This document shows, piece after piece, positions 18,622 to 28,300 of a stretch of 43,784 bases of DNA (position 1 is the first letter of the stretch; each line of letters starts with the position of its first letter). Made by a program: the position numbers and the translations under genes. The stretch lies in NCBI GenBank assembly GCA_947455435.1, contig CANGNZ010000006.1, forward strand, positions 1 through 43,784, written 5' to 3'. Under the pieces are notes generated by a model, which made no database searches, had not been told where the DNA came from, and worked only from the letters and a program-made list of their open reading frames with translations. Origin of the DNA: Microbacteriaceae bacterium. Its GTDB lineage: Bacteria; Actinomycetota; Actinomycetes; Actinomycetales; Microbacteriaceae.

Positions 18622-21251
18622 CAGTGGTCGGCTGCGTCCCAGCTCTTGCCGATACCGACGTGCACCTCAAGTGGAACCCGCAGTTCTACGACATTTGCCA
18701 TCTCGTTGACCACCAATTCGCGAAGAGTCTCGAGTTCGCCCACGGCCACCTCGAACACGAGTTCGTCGTGAACCTGCAGGAGCATGCGGCTTTTGAGGCC
18801 AGTCGAGGCGATCTTCGCCCCGATGCGGTTCATCGCAAGTTTCATGATGTCGGCGGCTGTGCCCTGAATTGGTGCATTTAGGGCCGCCCTGCGAGCGTTT
18901 TCGCGCAGTTGGAAGATCGGGCTCTTCAGATCGTCGAATGGGCGGCGTCTGCCGAAGGTGGTAACCGTGTATCCGTTCAACTTTGCGTCTTCTACGACGG
19001 TAGCCAAGTAGCGCCGCACTCCCCCAAAGCGCGCGAAGTAGTCGTTCATGAGTTGTTTGGCTTCGGCATTGCTCATGCGAAGCTGTTTCGCCAAACCGTA
19101 CTCGCTGAGGCCATAGACCAGGCCGTAACTCATCGCCTTGACTTTCGAACGCATCGCCGAAGTGACTTCGCTCGGGGCTACTCCGAAGATTCGTGATCCA
19201 ACGAAGCGGTGTAGGTCCTCCCCCGACTTGAAAGCCTCGATGAGGCCCTCGTCTTCTGACATATGAGCCATGATTCGCATTTCGATCTGCGAGTAGTCGG
19301 CGCTAAGTAGTGTTTCGTAGCCCTCGCCCACGATGAAGGCGTCGCGGATCTGACGCCCGCGCTCGGACTTGATCGGAATGTTTTGAAGGTTTGGGCCTTC
19401 GGATGATAGACGTCCGGTCGATGTGCCGGTTTGCACGTAATTGGTATGAATGCGTCTGTCTTTGCCGATTGACTTGAGAACAACTTCAACCATTTGGCGG
19501 ATCTTGGTGACCTCGCGGTGATTTAGAAGTTTCTCTAGAAACGGGTGACCGTTTTGCTCAAACAGGGTCGTCAGGGCCTCTGCGTTGGTTGAGAATCCCG
19601 TTTTCACCTGCTTAGTGCCGGTCATACCTAATTCGTCGAAGAGCACGGTTTGTAGCTGTTTTGGTGAAGAAAGGTTGATCTCGTGACCGATGATGGCAAA
19701 AGCTTCGCTTTCAACCTGCTTGACCTCTGCACCGAGAGACTCAAACAGGGACTCGAGCTTGGCCTGATCAATTGCTATTCCGTAATGCTCCATTTGAGCG
19801 AGGGTGGGCGAACTTGGCAGTTCGACCTCACGGTAAACCCGAAGTTGTCCTTGGCCCTCGACCTTTTCGACGAGTGTGGTGCTTGTCTTGAACGCTAAGA
19901 ATGCGTCGAGCGAAAGATCTAGTGTCGCTTCAGAAAGAAGCGAACCGTCGTCTTCTTTGCGCTCAACCGATAGGCCAAGGTAGTCAAGGGCAATCGTGTC
20001 TAGGCTGTAGTCGCGACGAACTGGGTCGTTTAGGTAGCAGAGCAAGAGGGAATCTAGTTCGACCCCAGAAACCTTGTATTCGTGCTCAAGCAGGAGGCGA
20101 TCAAGCGCCTTGGCGTTGTAAACCGCCTTCTTTGCATCGCTCGCTAGCCATTCGAGGGCGTATGCGTCGGTGGTTTCGAAGCGTTCAGATTCGGTGGCAA
20201 AGCCAAAGCTGAATGAACGGTTGAAGGCTACAGATACGCCAACGAGAGCTTGCTTTGAGAGCCAAGCCTTTAGATCAGAAACTTTGGTCTTCTCAGGAAT
20301 GTCTATCTGTTCGAGCACTACGTCTGGTTCTTCGTCTATCGAGGCCGCACTTGTACCTTCGGCGACACCCCTGAGCTTCAGTACACGCTCGGTGAGGGTT
20401 CTGAAGGCTAGCTTGGCGAAAACTTCTTTGACCTTGGTTTCATTGACGCCGCGGAGACGAAGTGACTCGAAGTCATCGACGAGTTCGAGGTCACGAAGCA
20501 GATGGTTCAGACGCCGGTTGCGCACGGCTAGCTCTTTGTGTTCGCGCAGCGATTCACCAACCTTGCCGCCGATTGAATCCGCAGCAGCAAAAACGCCGTC
20601 TAGTGAGCCGAACTCGGTAAGCCATTTCGCTGCCGTCTTTGGCCCAACGCCAGGGATTCCCGGCAGGTTGTCGCTAGTTTCGCCCACAAGTGCTGCTAGG
20701 TCTGGGTACTGCTTCGCGTGAATGCCGTACTTCGCGAAAACCGCCTCGTCGTCCATTCGGGCAAGGTTCATCACACCCTTTACCGGGTAGAGAATCGTGG
20801 TCTCCGGGCGAATCAACTGAAAGGTGTCACGGTCGCCAGAGACCACATACACTTCGAAGCCTTTATCGGCAGCTTGGTCGGCTAGCGAGGCGATGATGTC
20901 ATCGGCTTCGTAGTTGACCTTAGTAAGTGTGGTGATGTTCATCGCCGCTAAGGCCTCAGTGAGCGCTTCGGTTTGCCCGTTGAACTCAGGCGGAGTTTCA
21001 CCACGGGTTCCCTTGTATTCGGGGTATTCATCGGTTCTAAAAGACGAACGTGAAAGATCGAAGGCGACTGCCAGGTGCGTTGGCTTTTCGTTCCCCAAAA
21101 TATTTAGCATCATCGAAATGAAACCGTGCACAGCATTTGTGTGTTGGCCGTTCGGAGCTCTAAAAGCGTCTGGGCTTAGCGCGTAAAAGGCCCGGAACGC
21201 TAACGAATGCCCATCGATGAGCAAGAGAGTATTCTTTGGGTTAGCGTTCAT
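18621..21251 (-). CDS. polA: DNA polymerase I
   Basis: Fills repair gaps and removes RNA primers. Domains: N-terminal 5'-3' exonuclease to about 310 (LLLIDGHSLAFRAFYAL, YEADDIIAS, GDRDTFQL, TSDNLPGIPGVGPKTA), a degenerate 3'-5' exonuclease region, and the polymerase from about 500 (SADYSQIEMRIMAH motif A, KAMSYGLVYGLSEYGL, LLQVHDELVFE motif C). The track start at 21410 runs past the divergent thioesterase start. I use the ATG at 21251 (876 residues, MNANPKNTLLLIDGHS), the expected N-terminus. No Shine-Dalgarno is seen, but TAGCAT lies 7 nt upstream. The proofreading Exo I DTE motif is missing (see findings). Confidence 0.96.
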   Translation of the reverse strand: MNANPKNTLLLIDGHSLAFRAFYALSPDAFRAPNGQHTNAVHGFISMMLNILGNEKPTHLAVAFDLSRSSFRTDEYPEYKGTRGETPPEFNGQTEALTEALAAMNITTLTKVNYEADDIIASLADQAADKGFEVYVVSGDRDTFQLIRPETTILYPVKGVMNLARMDDEAVFAKYGIHAKQYPDLAALVGETSDNLPGIPGVGPKTAAKWLTEFGSLDGVFAAADSIGGKVGESLREHKELAVRNRRLNHLLRDLELVDDFESLRLRGVNETKVKEVFAKLAFRTLTERVLKLRGVAEGTSAASIDEEPDVVLEQIDIPEKTKVSDLKAWLSKQALVGVSVAFNRSFSFGFATESERFETTDAYALEWLASDAKKAVYNAKALDRLLLEHEYKVSGVELDSLLLCYLNDPVRRDYSLDTIALDYLGLSVERKEDDGSLLSEATLDLSLDAFLAFKTSTTLVEKVEGQGQLRVYREVELPSSPTLAQMEHYGIAIDQAKLESLFESLGAEVKQVESEAFAIIGHEINLSSPKQLQTVLFDELGMTGTKQVKTGFSTNAEALTTLFEQNGHPFLEKLLNHREVTKIRQMVEVVLKSIGKDRRIHTNYVQTGTSTGRLSSEGPNLQNIPIKSERGRQIRDAFIVGEGYETLLSADYSQIEMRIMAHMSEDEGLIEAFKSGEDLHRFVGSRIFGVAPSEVTSAMRSKVKAMSYGLVYGLSEYGLAKQLRMSNAEAKQLMNDYFARFGGVRRYLATVVEDAKLNGYTVTTFGRRRPFDDLKSPIFQLRENARRAALNAPIQGTAADIMKLAMNRIGAKIASTGLKSRMLLQVHDELVFEVAVGELETLRELVVNEMANVVELRVPLEVHVGIGKSWDAADH

Positions 21252-21258
21252 AAACCCA

Positions 21259-21264
21259 ATGCTA
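21259..21264 (-). promoter_or_regulatory. Possible leaderless -10 box for polA
   Basis: TAGCAT on the minus strand is followed by 7 nt and then the polA ATG, placing the expected transcription start at or next to the A of ATG. The space to the divergent thioesterase start codon is only 44 nt, which leaves little room for a conventional leader. Confidence 0.35.
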
Positions 21265-21295
21265 CTTCGCCCCAACGACCAATTCAGGAGCCACC

Positions 21296-21718
21296 ATGGC
21301 AAAACTTTCACCAGAAGCCGAAGCACTGCTTGGTACCCGTGGGCTAGGCGAATTGGCCGAAAAGATGGGCATCGAACTTGTTGAGTTGAGTGCAGAGTTG
21401 GCGGTGGCAACTATGCCGGTAGAAGGTAATCGACAACCGCTCGGTTTGTTACACGGTGGGGCATACGTTGTCTTGGCTGAGACTCTCGGAAGCATCGCGG
21501 CAAACGTTTGGGCATACCCAGACAAGGCCGCTGTTGGTATCGAAGTGAACGCATCGCACAGCAACGCAGCTCGCGAAGGAACGGTTACGGCCACCTGCAA
21601 GGCGATTAGCCTAGGACGTTCGCTCACCACACACGAGATCGCAATCACCGACGAAGCCGGCAAAAGGCTTTCAACCGTGCGAATTACGAATTTTCTGAAG
21701 GCGAGAGCTGCTCAATAA
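21296..21718 (+). CDS. Hotdog-fold thioesterase, PaaI/YbgC-like
   Basis: A 140-residue hotdog protein of the PaaI-like acyl-CoA thioesterase group. The diagnostic LLHGGAYVVLAETLGSIAAN (His-Gly-Gly with the catalytic Glu of the central helix) is near 50-68, followed by the strand GIEVNASHSNAAREGTV. Substrate unknown; members hydrolyse aromatic, menaquinone-pathway or medium-chain acyl-CoAs. The ATG has AGGAG 5 nt upstream. It is divergent from polA, with a 44-nt gap, and its 3' end overlaps the convergent response regulator by 35 nt. It is the only plus-strand protein gene outside the zwf block. Confidence 0.9.
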   Translation: MAKLSPEAEALLGTRGLGELAEKMGIELVELSAELAVATMPVEGNRQPLGLLHGGAYVVLAETLGSIAANVWAYPDKAAVGIEVNASHSNAAREGTVTATCKAISLGRSLTTHEIAITDEAGKRLSTVRITNFLKARAAQ

Positions 21719-22274
21719 TGGTTCTCGCCACGTCTTTCATGGTGAGACGGCCGTCCATAGAGGTTTTTTGAATCCACCTGAAGGCTTCAGGTTCATCCTT
21801 CACAAGGCCTTTAGCAATCAGTAATCCCTTTGCGCGATCAACCATTTTGCGGGTCTCGAGGCGGTCAATCAGATCAGACACCTCGGTCTCAAGTGCCACA
21901 ACTTGAGCGTGACGGCTGAGTGCAATCTCAACTGCCGGGATCAAATCTGTTGGGGTGAACGGTTTGACGACGTAGGCCATCGCACCGGCCTCAGCTGCTT
22001 GTTCGACGAGTTCCTTTTGGCTGAAAGCGGTGAGCAGAACCACCGGAATCTTTAGCTCCGCCATGCGCTTAGCGGCGGTGATGCCGTCCATGTTTGGCAT
22101 TTTTATGTCCATAACCACCAGGTCAGGTCTGAACTCCTCTGCACGGGCGAGCGCCTCTTCGCCATCGGCAGCCTCCGCGACAACATCAAAACCGTGTTCG
22201 CGCAGGGTCTCAACGATGTCCATTCGAATCAGGGATTCGTCTTCAGCTACTAATACTTTGCGCGGTTCACTCAT
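21684..22274 (-). CDS. ANTAR-domain response regulator, PdtaR-like
   Basis: Two-component receiver coupled to an RNA-binding antiterminator domain. Receiver residues 1-120: acidic pair in AEDESLIRMD, phospho-acceptor Asp56 in VVMDIKMPNMDG, Thr in VVLLTAF and Lys in VVKPF. Coiled linker then ANTAR about 130-190 (RKMVDRAKGLLIAKG ... DVARTIIEQL). This matches actinobacterial PdtaR, which binds paired RNA hairpins after phosphorylation by the soluble kinase PdtaS; that kinase is not in the window. No Shine-Dalgarno precedes the ATG. TAGTGT ends 6 nt upstream, so the mRNA may be leaderless. It converges on the thioesterase with a 35-nt overlap. Confidence 0.93.
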   Translation of the reverse strand: MSEPRKVLVAEDESLIRMDIVETLREHGFDVVAEAADGEEALARAEEFRPDLVVMDIKMPNMDGITAAKRMAELKIPVVLLTAFSQKELVEQAAEAGAMAYVVKPFTPTDLIPAVEIALSRHAQVVALETEVSDLIDRLETRKMVDRAKGLLIAKGLVKDEPEAFRWIQKTSMDGRLTMKDVARTIIEQLSPSENS

Positions 22275-22280
22275 GCGACA

Positions 22281-22286
22281 ACACTA
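22281..22286 (-). promoter_or_regulatory. Possible leaderless -10 box for the ANTAR regulator
   Basis: The minus strand reads TAGTGT-TGTCGC-ATG, a TANNNT hexamer ending 6 nt before the start codon with no Shine-Dalgarno between. It is divergent from the tRNA-Leu promoter about 20 nt away. Confidence 0.4.
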
Positions 22287-22304
22287 TTGGATTTTCAGTT
22301 AAGT

Positions 22305-22310
22305 TACACT
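22305..22310 (+). promoter_or_regulatory. Possible -10 box for tRNA-Leu
   Basis: TACACT ends 14 nt before the first base of the tRNA, which would give a short precursor leader of about 8 nt. The -35 region is not convincing. Confidence 0.4.
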
Positions 22311-22324
22311 TGTTTCGTTGCAAA

Positions 22325-22407
22325 GCCGGAATGGCGGAACGGCAGACGCGGAGCACTCAAAATGCTTTGTTCGAAAGGACGTGTGGGTTCGAATCCCACT
22401 TCCGGCA
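22325..22407 (+). tRNA. tRNA-Leu (CAA anticodon)
   Basis: Cloverleaf folds by eye: acceptor GCCGGAA pairs with TTCCGGC; anticodon arm GAGCA-CTCAAAA-TGCTT gives anticodon CAA, reading TTG leucine codons; a long class II variable arm (around TGTTCGAAAGGACG) typical of Leu; T arm GTGGG-TTCGAAT-CCCAC. The discriminator base is A. The 3' CCA is not encoded (the gene is followed by CAAAAA), so CCA must be added. A terminator follows after a few bases. Confidence 0.95.
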
Positions 22408-22410
22408 CAA

Positions 22411-22445
22411 AAAAAGTGGACCTAGGTTTCTAGGTCCACTTTTTC
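22411..22445. terminator. Bidirectional terminator between tRNA-Leu and pyk
   Basis: AGTGGACCTAG-GTTT-CTAGGTCCACT is an 11-bp perfect stem with a 4-nt loop, flanked by AAAAA on the left and TTTTC on the right. It therefore works on both strands, ending tRNA-Leu on the plus strand and pyk (and any transcript arriving from gltBD) on the minus strand. It is the clearest rho-independent terminator in the window. Confidence 0.92.
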
Positions 22446-22455
22446 TTTGCTTGAG

Positions 22456-23901
22456 CTATTTGCGGCCGTAGCCTGGAGCAGCTTCGTTTACGGCGTCGCC
22501 AATACGGTGAACGCGAAGCGAGTTAGTCGATCCAGGGATGCCAGGCGGGGTTCCGGCTACAACTACAACCTCATCGCCAATCTGGCACTTACCGGTCGCG
22601 AGCATGATCTCGTCCACCTGGTGCATCATTTCATCGGTGTGGGTCACTGGGTCAACAAGGTACGTTTCTGCACCCCAAACCAAGGCCAGGCGGTTGCGAA
22701 CGTCGGCGCTCGGAGTGAACGCAACGATTGGCACGCTTGAACGGAGTCTGGCCACGCGACGAAGAGAATCACCAGACTCGGTGAAGACACAGACGAACTT
22801 CGAGCCAAGTAGTTCAGCGATTTCGACAGCTGCAAGCGACACTGCACCCGAGTGAGTGTGTGGGCGGGTTCCTAGGCCAGGAATTCGGTCTAAACCGTTC
22901 TCTTCGGTCGATTCAATGATTCGGGCCATAACGGTAACCGTCTCAACTGGGAATTCTCCAACCGAGGTTTCACCCGAGAGCATCACAGCGTCTGCACCAT
23001 CGAGGATGGCGTTTGCAACGTCGCTTGCTTCTGCGCGGGTTGGGCGGGCGGCTGTAATCATTGACTCAAGCATCTGGGTCGCAACGATTACCGGCTTGGC
23101 CCAGCGACGGCTTAGTTCAACGGCACGCTTCTGAACCAGTGGCACCTCTTCGAGAGGTAGTTCGACGCCAAGGTCGCCACGGGCAACCATGATGCCATCG
23201 AAGGCGTCGATGATCTCTTCTAGCGCTTCAACGGCCTGAGGCTTTTCAACCTTGGCGATGGTTGGCAAGAAGATGCCTTCTTCTTTCATGATTTCGTGAA
23301 CACGAACGATATCTGAAGCGTTACGAACAAACGAGAGGGCAATCATGTCGGCACCGAGTTTCAGGGCCCAGCGGAGGTCCTCTTCGTCCTTCTCAGAAAG
23401 CGCAGGCACATTCACGGCGACGCCAGGCAAGTTGATGCCCTTGTTGTTAGAAACAACGCCTGGAACCTCAACAACAGTGGTCACTGTGCGGGCGTCAACT
23501 GCGGTGGCGCGAAGGCCCACCTTGCCATCGTCGATTAGCAATACGTCGCCCGGCTTTACATCGCCAGGCAGGCCCTTGAAAGTGGTGCCGCAAATGTTGA
23601 CGTCGCCGTCGACCTCATCGATGGTGATTTTGAAGGTTGCGCCCTTTTCTAGCATCACTGGGCCGTCTTTGAAGCGAGCCAGGCGGATCTTTGGGCCCTG
23701 TAGGTCAACTAGCACACCAACGGCCTTGCCGGTGTCTGCAGCGGCCTTACGCACGTTTTTGTAGACGCCTTCGTGGACGTCATATGAACCGTGGCTCAGA
23801 TTCATGCGGGTGATGTTCACACCGGCTTCAATAATTGCGCGAATTTGCTCGTAGCTTGAAGTTGCTGGCCCTAGGGTCGCAACGATTTTTGCGCGTCTCA
23901 T
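22456..23901 (-). CDS. pyk: Pyruvate kinase
   Basis: Converts phosphoenolpyruvate and ADP to pyruvate and ATP, the last step of glycolysis. The 481 residues begin MRRAKIVATLGPATSS and show MNLSHGSYDVH, the active-site signature IAKVEKPQAVEAL with the catalytic Lys, VARGDLGVELPLEEVP and the ADAVMLSGETSVGEFP segment, plus a full C-terminal domain. The ATG has AGAGGA a few nt upstream. It lies 12 nt after gltD and is the last gene before a strong terminator, so it could be read from gltBD as well as its own promoter. This places an ATP-forming carbon step beside glutamate synthase. Confidence 0.98.
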   Translation of the reverse strand: MRRAKIVATLGPATSSYEQIRAIIEAGVNITRMNLSHGSYDVHEGVYKNVRKAAADTGKAVGVLVDLQGPKIRLARFKDGPVMLEKGATFKITIDEVDGDVNICGTTFKGLPGDVKPGDVLLIDDGKVGLRATAVDARTVTTVVEVPGVVSNNKGINLPGVAVNVPALSEKDEEDLRWALKLGADMIALSFVRNASDIVRVHEIMKEEGIFLPTIAKVEKPQAVEALEEIIDAFDGIMVARGDLGVELPLEEVPLVQKRAVELSRRWAKPVIVATQMLESMITAARPTRAEASDVANAILDGADAVMLSGETSVGEFPVETVTVMARIIESTEENGLDRIPGLGTRPHTHSGAVSLAAVEIAELLGSKFVCVFTESGDSLRRVARLRSSVPIVAFTPSADVRNRLALVWGAETYLVDPVTHTDEMMHQVDEIMLATGKCQIGDEVVVVAGTPPGIPGSTNSLRVHRIGDAVNEAAPGYGRK

Positions 23902-23913
23902 TTGTTCCTCTTC

Positions 23914-25371
23914 TTAGTTGACTGATATCGGTTGATCAGTCGGTCGTACAGGGCTCGGGAGTTCGGATGAACCCTCGAGGTAAGCGTCTACTGCGGCCGC
24001 GGCTGCGCGACCCTCGGCAATCGCCCAAACAATTAGGCTTTGGCCACGGCCGGCATCTCCAGCAACAAAAACATCTGCAAGGTTGGTTGCCCAATCTGCT
24101 CCGCGAGCAATGTTGCCACGATTGTCGACGTTGATTGCGCTCTCATCCACCAGCGTGTCGGCTTCTGGGCCGGTGAAACCTAGAGCCAGAAGGACGAGGT
24201 CGGCCGGAATTACCTTCTCGGTGCCGGCCTTAGGTAGACGTTTGCCGTCGACAAACTCGGTTTCGGCAATCTTCACTCCGGTGAGAATGCCGTTCTCCCC
24301 CACGAATTCAATCGTTGAAGCAAGGTATTCGCGCTCACCGAACTCTTCGTGCGCACTTGAAACCTCAAACAAGGTTGGGAACGTAGGCCAAGGCTGGTTA
24401 GGTTGACGCTCTGAAGCCGGCTGCTTGCCGATCGCAAGGGTGGTCACCGATTTAGCGCCCTGGCGGGTCGCGGTGCCTAGGCAGTCTGCGCCAGTGTCTC
24501 CACCGCCAAGAATCACGACATGCTTGTCGGTAGCAACTATTTGGTCGACAATGGGGTCTCCAGCAACCACGCGGTTGGCTTGGGTTAGGTAATCCATTGC
24601 GAAATGAACGCCGTTGTTTTCGCGGCCAGGGATATCTAGGTCTCGCGGCTTTGTTGCACCTGTTGCCACCACAACCGCGTCGTAGCGGCTGCGAAGGTCT
24701 TCCCAAGTGATGTCAACACCAATGCTGACGCCCGGGCGGAATCGGGTGCCCTCGGCCTCCATCTGTGCAATTCGGCGATCGATGTGGTGCTTCTCCATTT
24801 TGAAGTCTGGAATTCCGTAGCGCAGAAGACCGCCGATTCGGTCATCGCGTTCAAACACCGCAACGGTGTGTCCCGCGCGCGTGAGCTGCTGGGCGGCGGC
24901 GAGACCCGCGGGCCCTGAACCAACCACGGCAACGGTTTTTCCGGTGAGACGCTCAGGCGCGTGAGCCTCGATGAGCCCTTCGTCGAACGCCTCGTCAACG
25001 ATCGAGACCTCGATCTCTTTGATCGTTACTGCTGGCTGGTTTATGCCAAGGACGCAGGCAGATTCGCAAGGAGCTGGGCAAAGGCGACCGGTGAACTCAG
25101 GGAAATTGTTGGTCTTGTGCAGGCGGGCAATAGCACCCGGTAGGTCTCCGCGCCAGGTCAGGTCGTTCCATTCTGGAATCAAGTTACCCAGCGGGCAGCC
25201 CTGGTGGCAGAATGGGACGCCGCAGTCCATGCAACGGCCAGCCTGCTGCTTCACGACACCGCTCTGACGCGCTTCGTAGACTTCCTTCCAGTCCTTGATG
25301 CGAATTTCTACAGGTCGGCGCGAGGCGGTTTCACGTTCGGTTACCTTGAGGAATCCTCTTGGGTCAGCCAT
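23914..25371 (-). CDS. gltD: Glutamate synthase small subunit
   Basis: NADPH-oxidising beta subunit of glutamate synthase; passes electrons from NADPH through FAD and iron-sulfur clusters to GltB. The 485 residues show the N-terminal 4Fe-4S cysteine sets ([16 protein letters not shown] and [10 protein letters not shown]), the FAD-binding [17 protein letters not shown] at about 147-163, and the NADPH-binding [15 protein letters not shown]. The start overlaps the gltB stop by 8 nt, so the two subunits are coupled to ensure balanced synthesis. pyk follows 12 nt downstream. Confidence 0.97.
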   Translation of the reverse strand: MADPRGFLKVTERETASRRPVEIRIKDWKEVYEARQSGVVKQQAGRCMDCGVPFCHQGCPLGNLIPEWNDLTWRGDLPGAIARLHKTNNFPEFTGRLCPAPCESACVLGINQPAVTIKEIEVSIVDEAFDEGLIEAHAPERLTGKTVAVVGSGPAGLAAAQQLTRAGHTVAVFERDDRIGGLLRYGIPDFKMEKHHIDRRIAQMEAEGTRFRPGVSIGVDITWEDLRSRYDAVVVATGATKPRDLDIPGRENNGVHFAMDYLTQANRVVAGDPIVDQIVATDKHVVILGGGDTGADCLGTATRQGAKSVTTLAIGKQPASERQPNQPWPTFPTLFEVSSAHEEFGEREYLASTIEFVGENGILTGVKIAETEFVDGKRLPKAGTEKVIPADLVLLALGFTGPEADTLVDESAINVDNRGNIARGADWATNLADVFVAGDAGRGQSLIVWAIAEGRAAAAAVDAYLEGSSELPSPVRPTDQPISVN

Positions 25372-28300
25372 TGGTTACCTCCAGAATCTTGTGCCACACT
25401 TCGTCTGAATCGGGGTCTGCGCCATTCGCTGCAGCCTTTTCGCGGATCTCAAGAACACTTGCGTAGTCGCTTGGCAGCACTAGCGTGAAGTCAGATACGA
25501 CGTGTTCGAACTCCGCGAGCAGGTGTGCTGCTAATAGCGAGCCGGTTTCTTCGGCGTGCTGAGCCAGCAGGCTCTTGAGTTTGGTGGCATGTTCGCCCTC
25601 AACCTTTTCGAGACGCAGCTCGCGGCCACTCAACGCATCTTGGTTGACTCGGTCGGCGCGCAGTTTGTAGATGTAGGCGACACCACCCGACATTCCGGCA
25701 CCGAGGTTTCGCCCAGTTGAGCCAAGAATCACGGCGATACCACCGGTCATGTATTCGAGCGCGTGATCACCAACACCTTCGACAACAGCTGTTGCGCCCG
25801 AGTTACGCACCAAGAAGCGTTCGCCAACGATTCCGCGAAGCAAAATGGTGCCGGAGGTTGCCCCGTAACCGATTACGTTTCCAGCGATGATGTTTTTCTC
25901 TGCCGGGAAAATGCTTTCGCGGTTTGGGCGCACCACAATTTGGCCACCAGAAAGCCCCTTGCCAACGTAGTCATTGGCATCGCCCTCGAGAGTCAACTTC
26001 ACTCCCCTTGGAACGAACGCACCAAATGATTGACCAGCAGCACCGGTGAGGCGAATATCGATGGTTGAATCGGCCAAACCATGTGCGCCGTAACGCTTGG
26101 TGATCTCGTTTCCGAGCATCGTGCCAACCGCTTGATCAACGTTGGTGATTGGCAACTCGATCGTTACTGGGCGGGCGTCCTCGAGTGAGGCCTTTGCCGC
26201 CTCGATGAGCTTGTGGTCGAAGTGTTTTTCGAGTTCGTGATCCTGGCTTGATACTCGGCGCTTGGGCGAGTCACCTGGCACGCTAGGTGCGGCGAGAATT
26301 GGGCTCAGGTCGAGTCCGTCAGCCTTCCAGTGCGAAATGGCACGGTTGACGTCGATGAATTCGCTGTGGCCGATTGCCTCGTCAAGGGTCCTGAAACCAA
26401 GCGCTGCAAGGTACTCGCGTACCTCTTGGGCCAAGAACTCGAAGAAGTTAACGACGTACTCCGCTTTGCCGTCAAAACGCGAACGAAGAACTGGGTTTTG
26501 CGTGGCGACACCGACTGGGCAGGTGTCTAGGTGGCAGACGCGCATCATGATGCAACCCGAGACAACCAAGGGTGCTGTCGCAAACCCGTATTCCTCTGCG
26601 CCCAGTAGTGCCGCAATGATTACGTCGCGACCGGTTTTCATCTGGCCGTCTACCTGCACCGATACTCGACCGCGGAGACCGTTCACCATGAGGGTTTGCT
26701 GCGCTTCGGCAAGGCCGAGCTCCCAAGGGGTGCCGGCATGCTTTAGCGAGTTGAGCGGGCTAGCGCCGGTTCCGCCGTCGTGGCCAGAAACAAGGATCAC
26801 GTCGGCCTTCGCCTTCGCTACACCGGCAGCAACGGTTCCGATACCAACCTGGCTAACCAACTTCACGTGGACCCTAGCGGCGCGGTTGGCGCGCTTTAGG
26901 TCGAAAATCAGTTGCTTTAGGTCTTCGATTGAGTAGATGTCGTGGTGTGGAGGTGGTGAGATGAGCCCAACACCCGCTGTCGCGTGGCGTGTTCGAGCGA
27001 TCCACGGGTACACCTTGTTTGGAGGGAGTTGCCCACCTTCACCAGGCTTCGCACCTTGAGCCATTTTGATCTGGATGTCGTCTGCATGGGTCAAGTACAT
27101 TGACGTGACACCAAAGCGACCCGACGCCACCTGCTTAATCGCAGACCGCCTCGCCGGGTCGAGTAGACGCTCAAGATCCTCGCCACCCTCGCCGGTGTTG
27201 GACTTCGCGCCAAGTTGGTTCATGGCGATGGCGAGAGTTTCGTGGGCCTCCTGCGAGATTGAACCGTAAGACATGGCGCCAGTAGAGAAACGTTTCACAA
27301 TTGCTGAGACCGGCTCTACCTCGTCAATTGGCACAGCTGGGCGCACACCTTCGCGCAGGGTGAAAAGTCCGCGCAGGGTCATCAATGACTCGGCCTGGTC
27401 GTCTACCGCCTTTGTGTACTCACGGAATATATCGAAACGCTTGGTTCGGGTAGAGTGCTGCAACTTGAAAATGGTCTCTGGGTTGAACAGGTGAGGTGGG
27501 CCGTCTTTGCGCCACTGGAACTCTCCACCGGTCTCAAGTTGCTCGTGAACGTTCGCAGCGCGTTCGATTGGGTAAGCCTTGTGGTGCCTTGCAGCGATCT
27601 CTTCATGAATAACCTCGAGTCCGATGCCACCGAGTTGACTTGTCGTGCCGGTGAAGTAGGTGTCCACGAATTCCTGGCTCAAGCCGATTGCCTCGAAGCA
27701 CTGAGCTCCCGAGTATGACGAGACGGTCGAGATGCCCATCTTCGACATGATCTTCAACACACCCTTGCCCAATGCCTTAATTAGGTTGTAGGTGACCTGT
27801 TCGATGGTGAGCCCAGCAATCACGCCAGATTTGACCATGACTTCAACAGATTCCATGGCTAGGTAAGGGTTCACAGCGGCGGCGCCGTAACCGATCAGCG
27901 CGGCCACGTGGTGAACCTCACGCACGTCTCCGGCCTCAACAACGAGCCCAACTCGAGTTCGGTTTCCGCGGCGAAGGAGGTGGTGGTGAATCGCAGAAGT
28001 CAGAAGTAGTGAAGGAATCGGTGCAAGTTCGCGGTTTGAATCGCGGTCGCTCAACACCAAGAACGTTGCGCCGCTTTCAAGGGCTTCGTCGACTTCTTCG
28101 AAAAGCTCGCGAATGCGCGCACTAAGAGCGTCGGCTCCCCCATCGACCTTATAAAGGCCTCTGACCACGAATGCCTTACCGGCTCCTGGCTTTTCGTCAA
28201 TGTGCTTGATCTTGGCAATTTCGTCGTTGTTCAAAACCGGGAAATCGAGCGAGACCTGCTTGGCATGGGCAGGTGTTGCAGCGAGCAAATTCAACTCTGG

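Noticed and set aside
18332-18670. 112-aa minus-strand ORF across ptsH and the rpsA leader
   Set aside because: Overlaps HPr in another frame, composition is Arg/Ser/Thr-rich, and HPr has clear catalytic residues.
26262-26936. 224-aa plus-strand ORF antisense to gltB
   Set aside because: Ser/Pro/Thr/Arg-rich composition typical of the antisense of a GC-biased gene; no domain and no start signal. gltB is unmistakable on the other strand.
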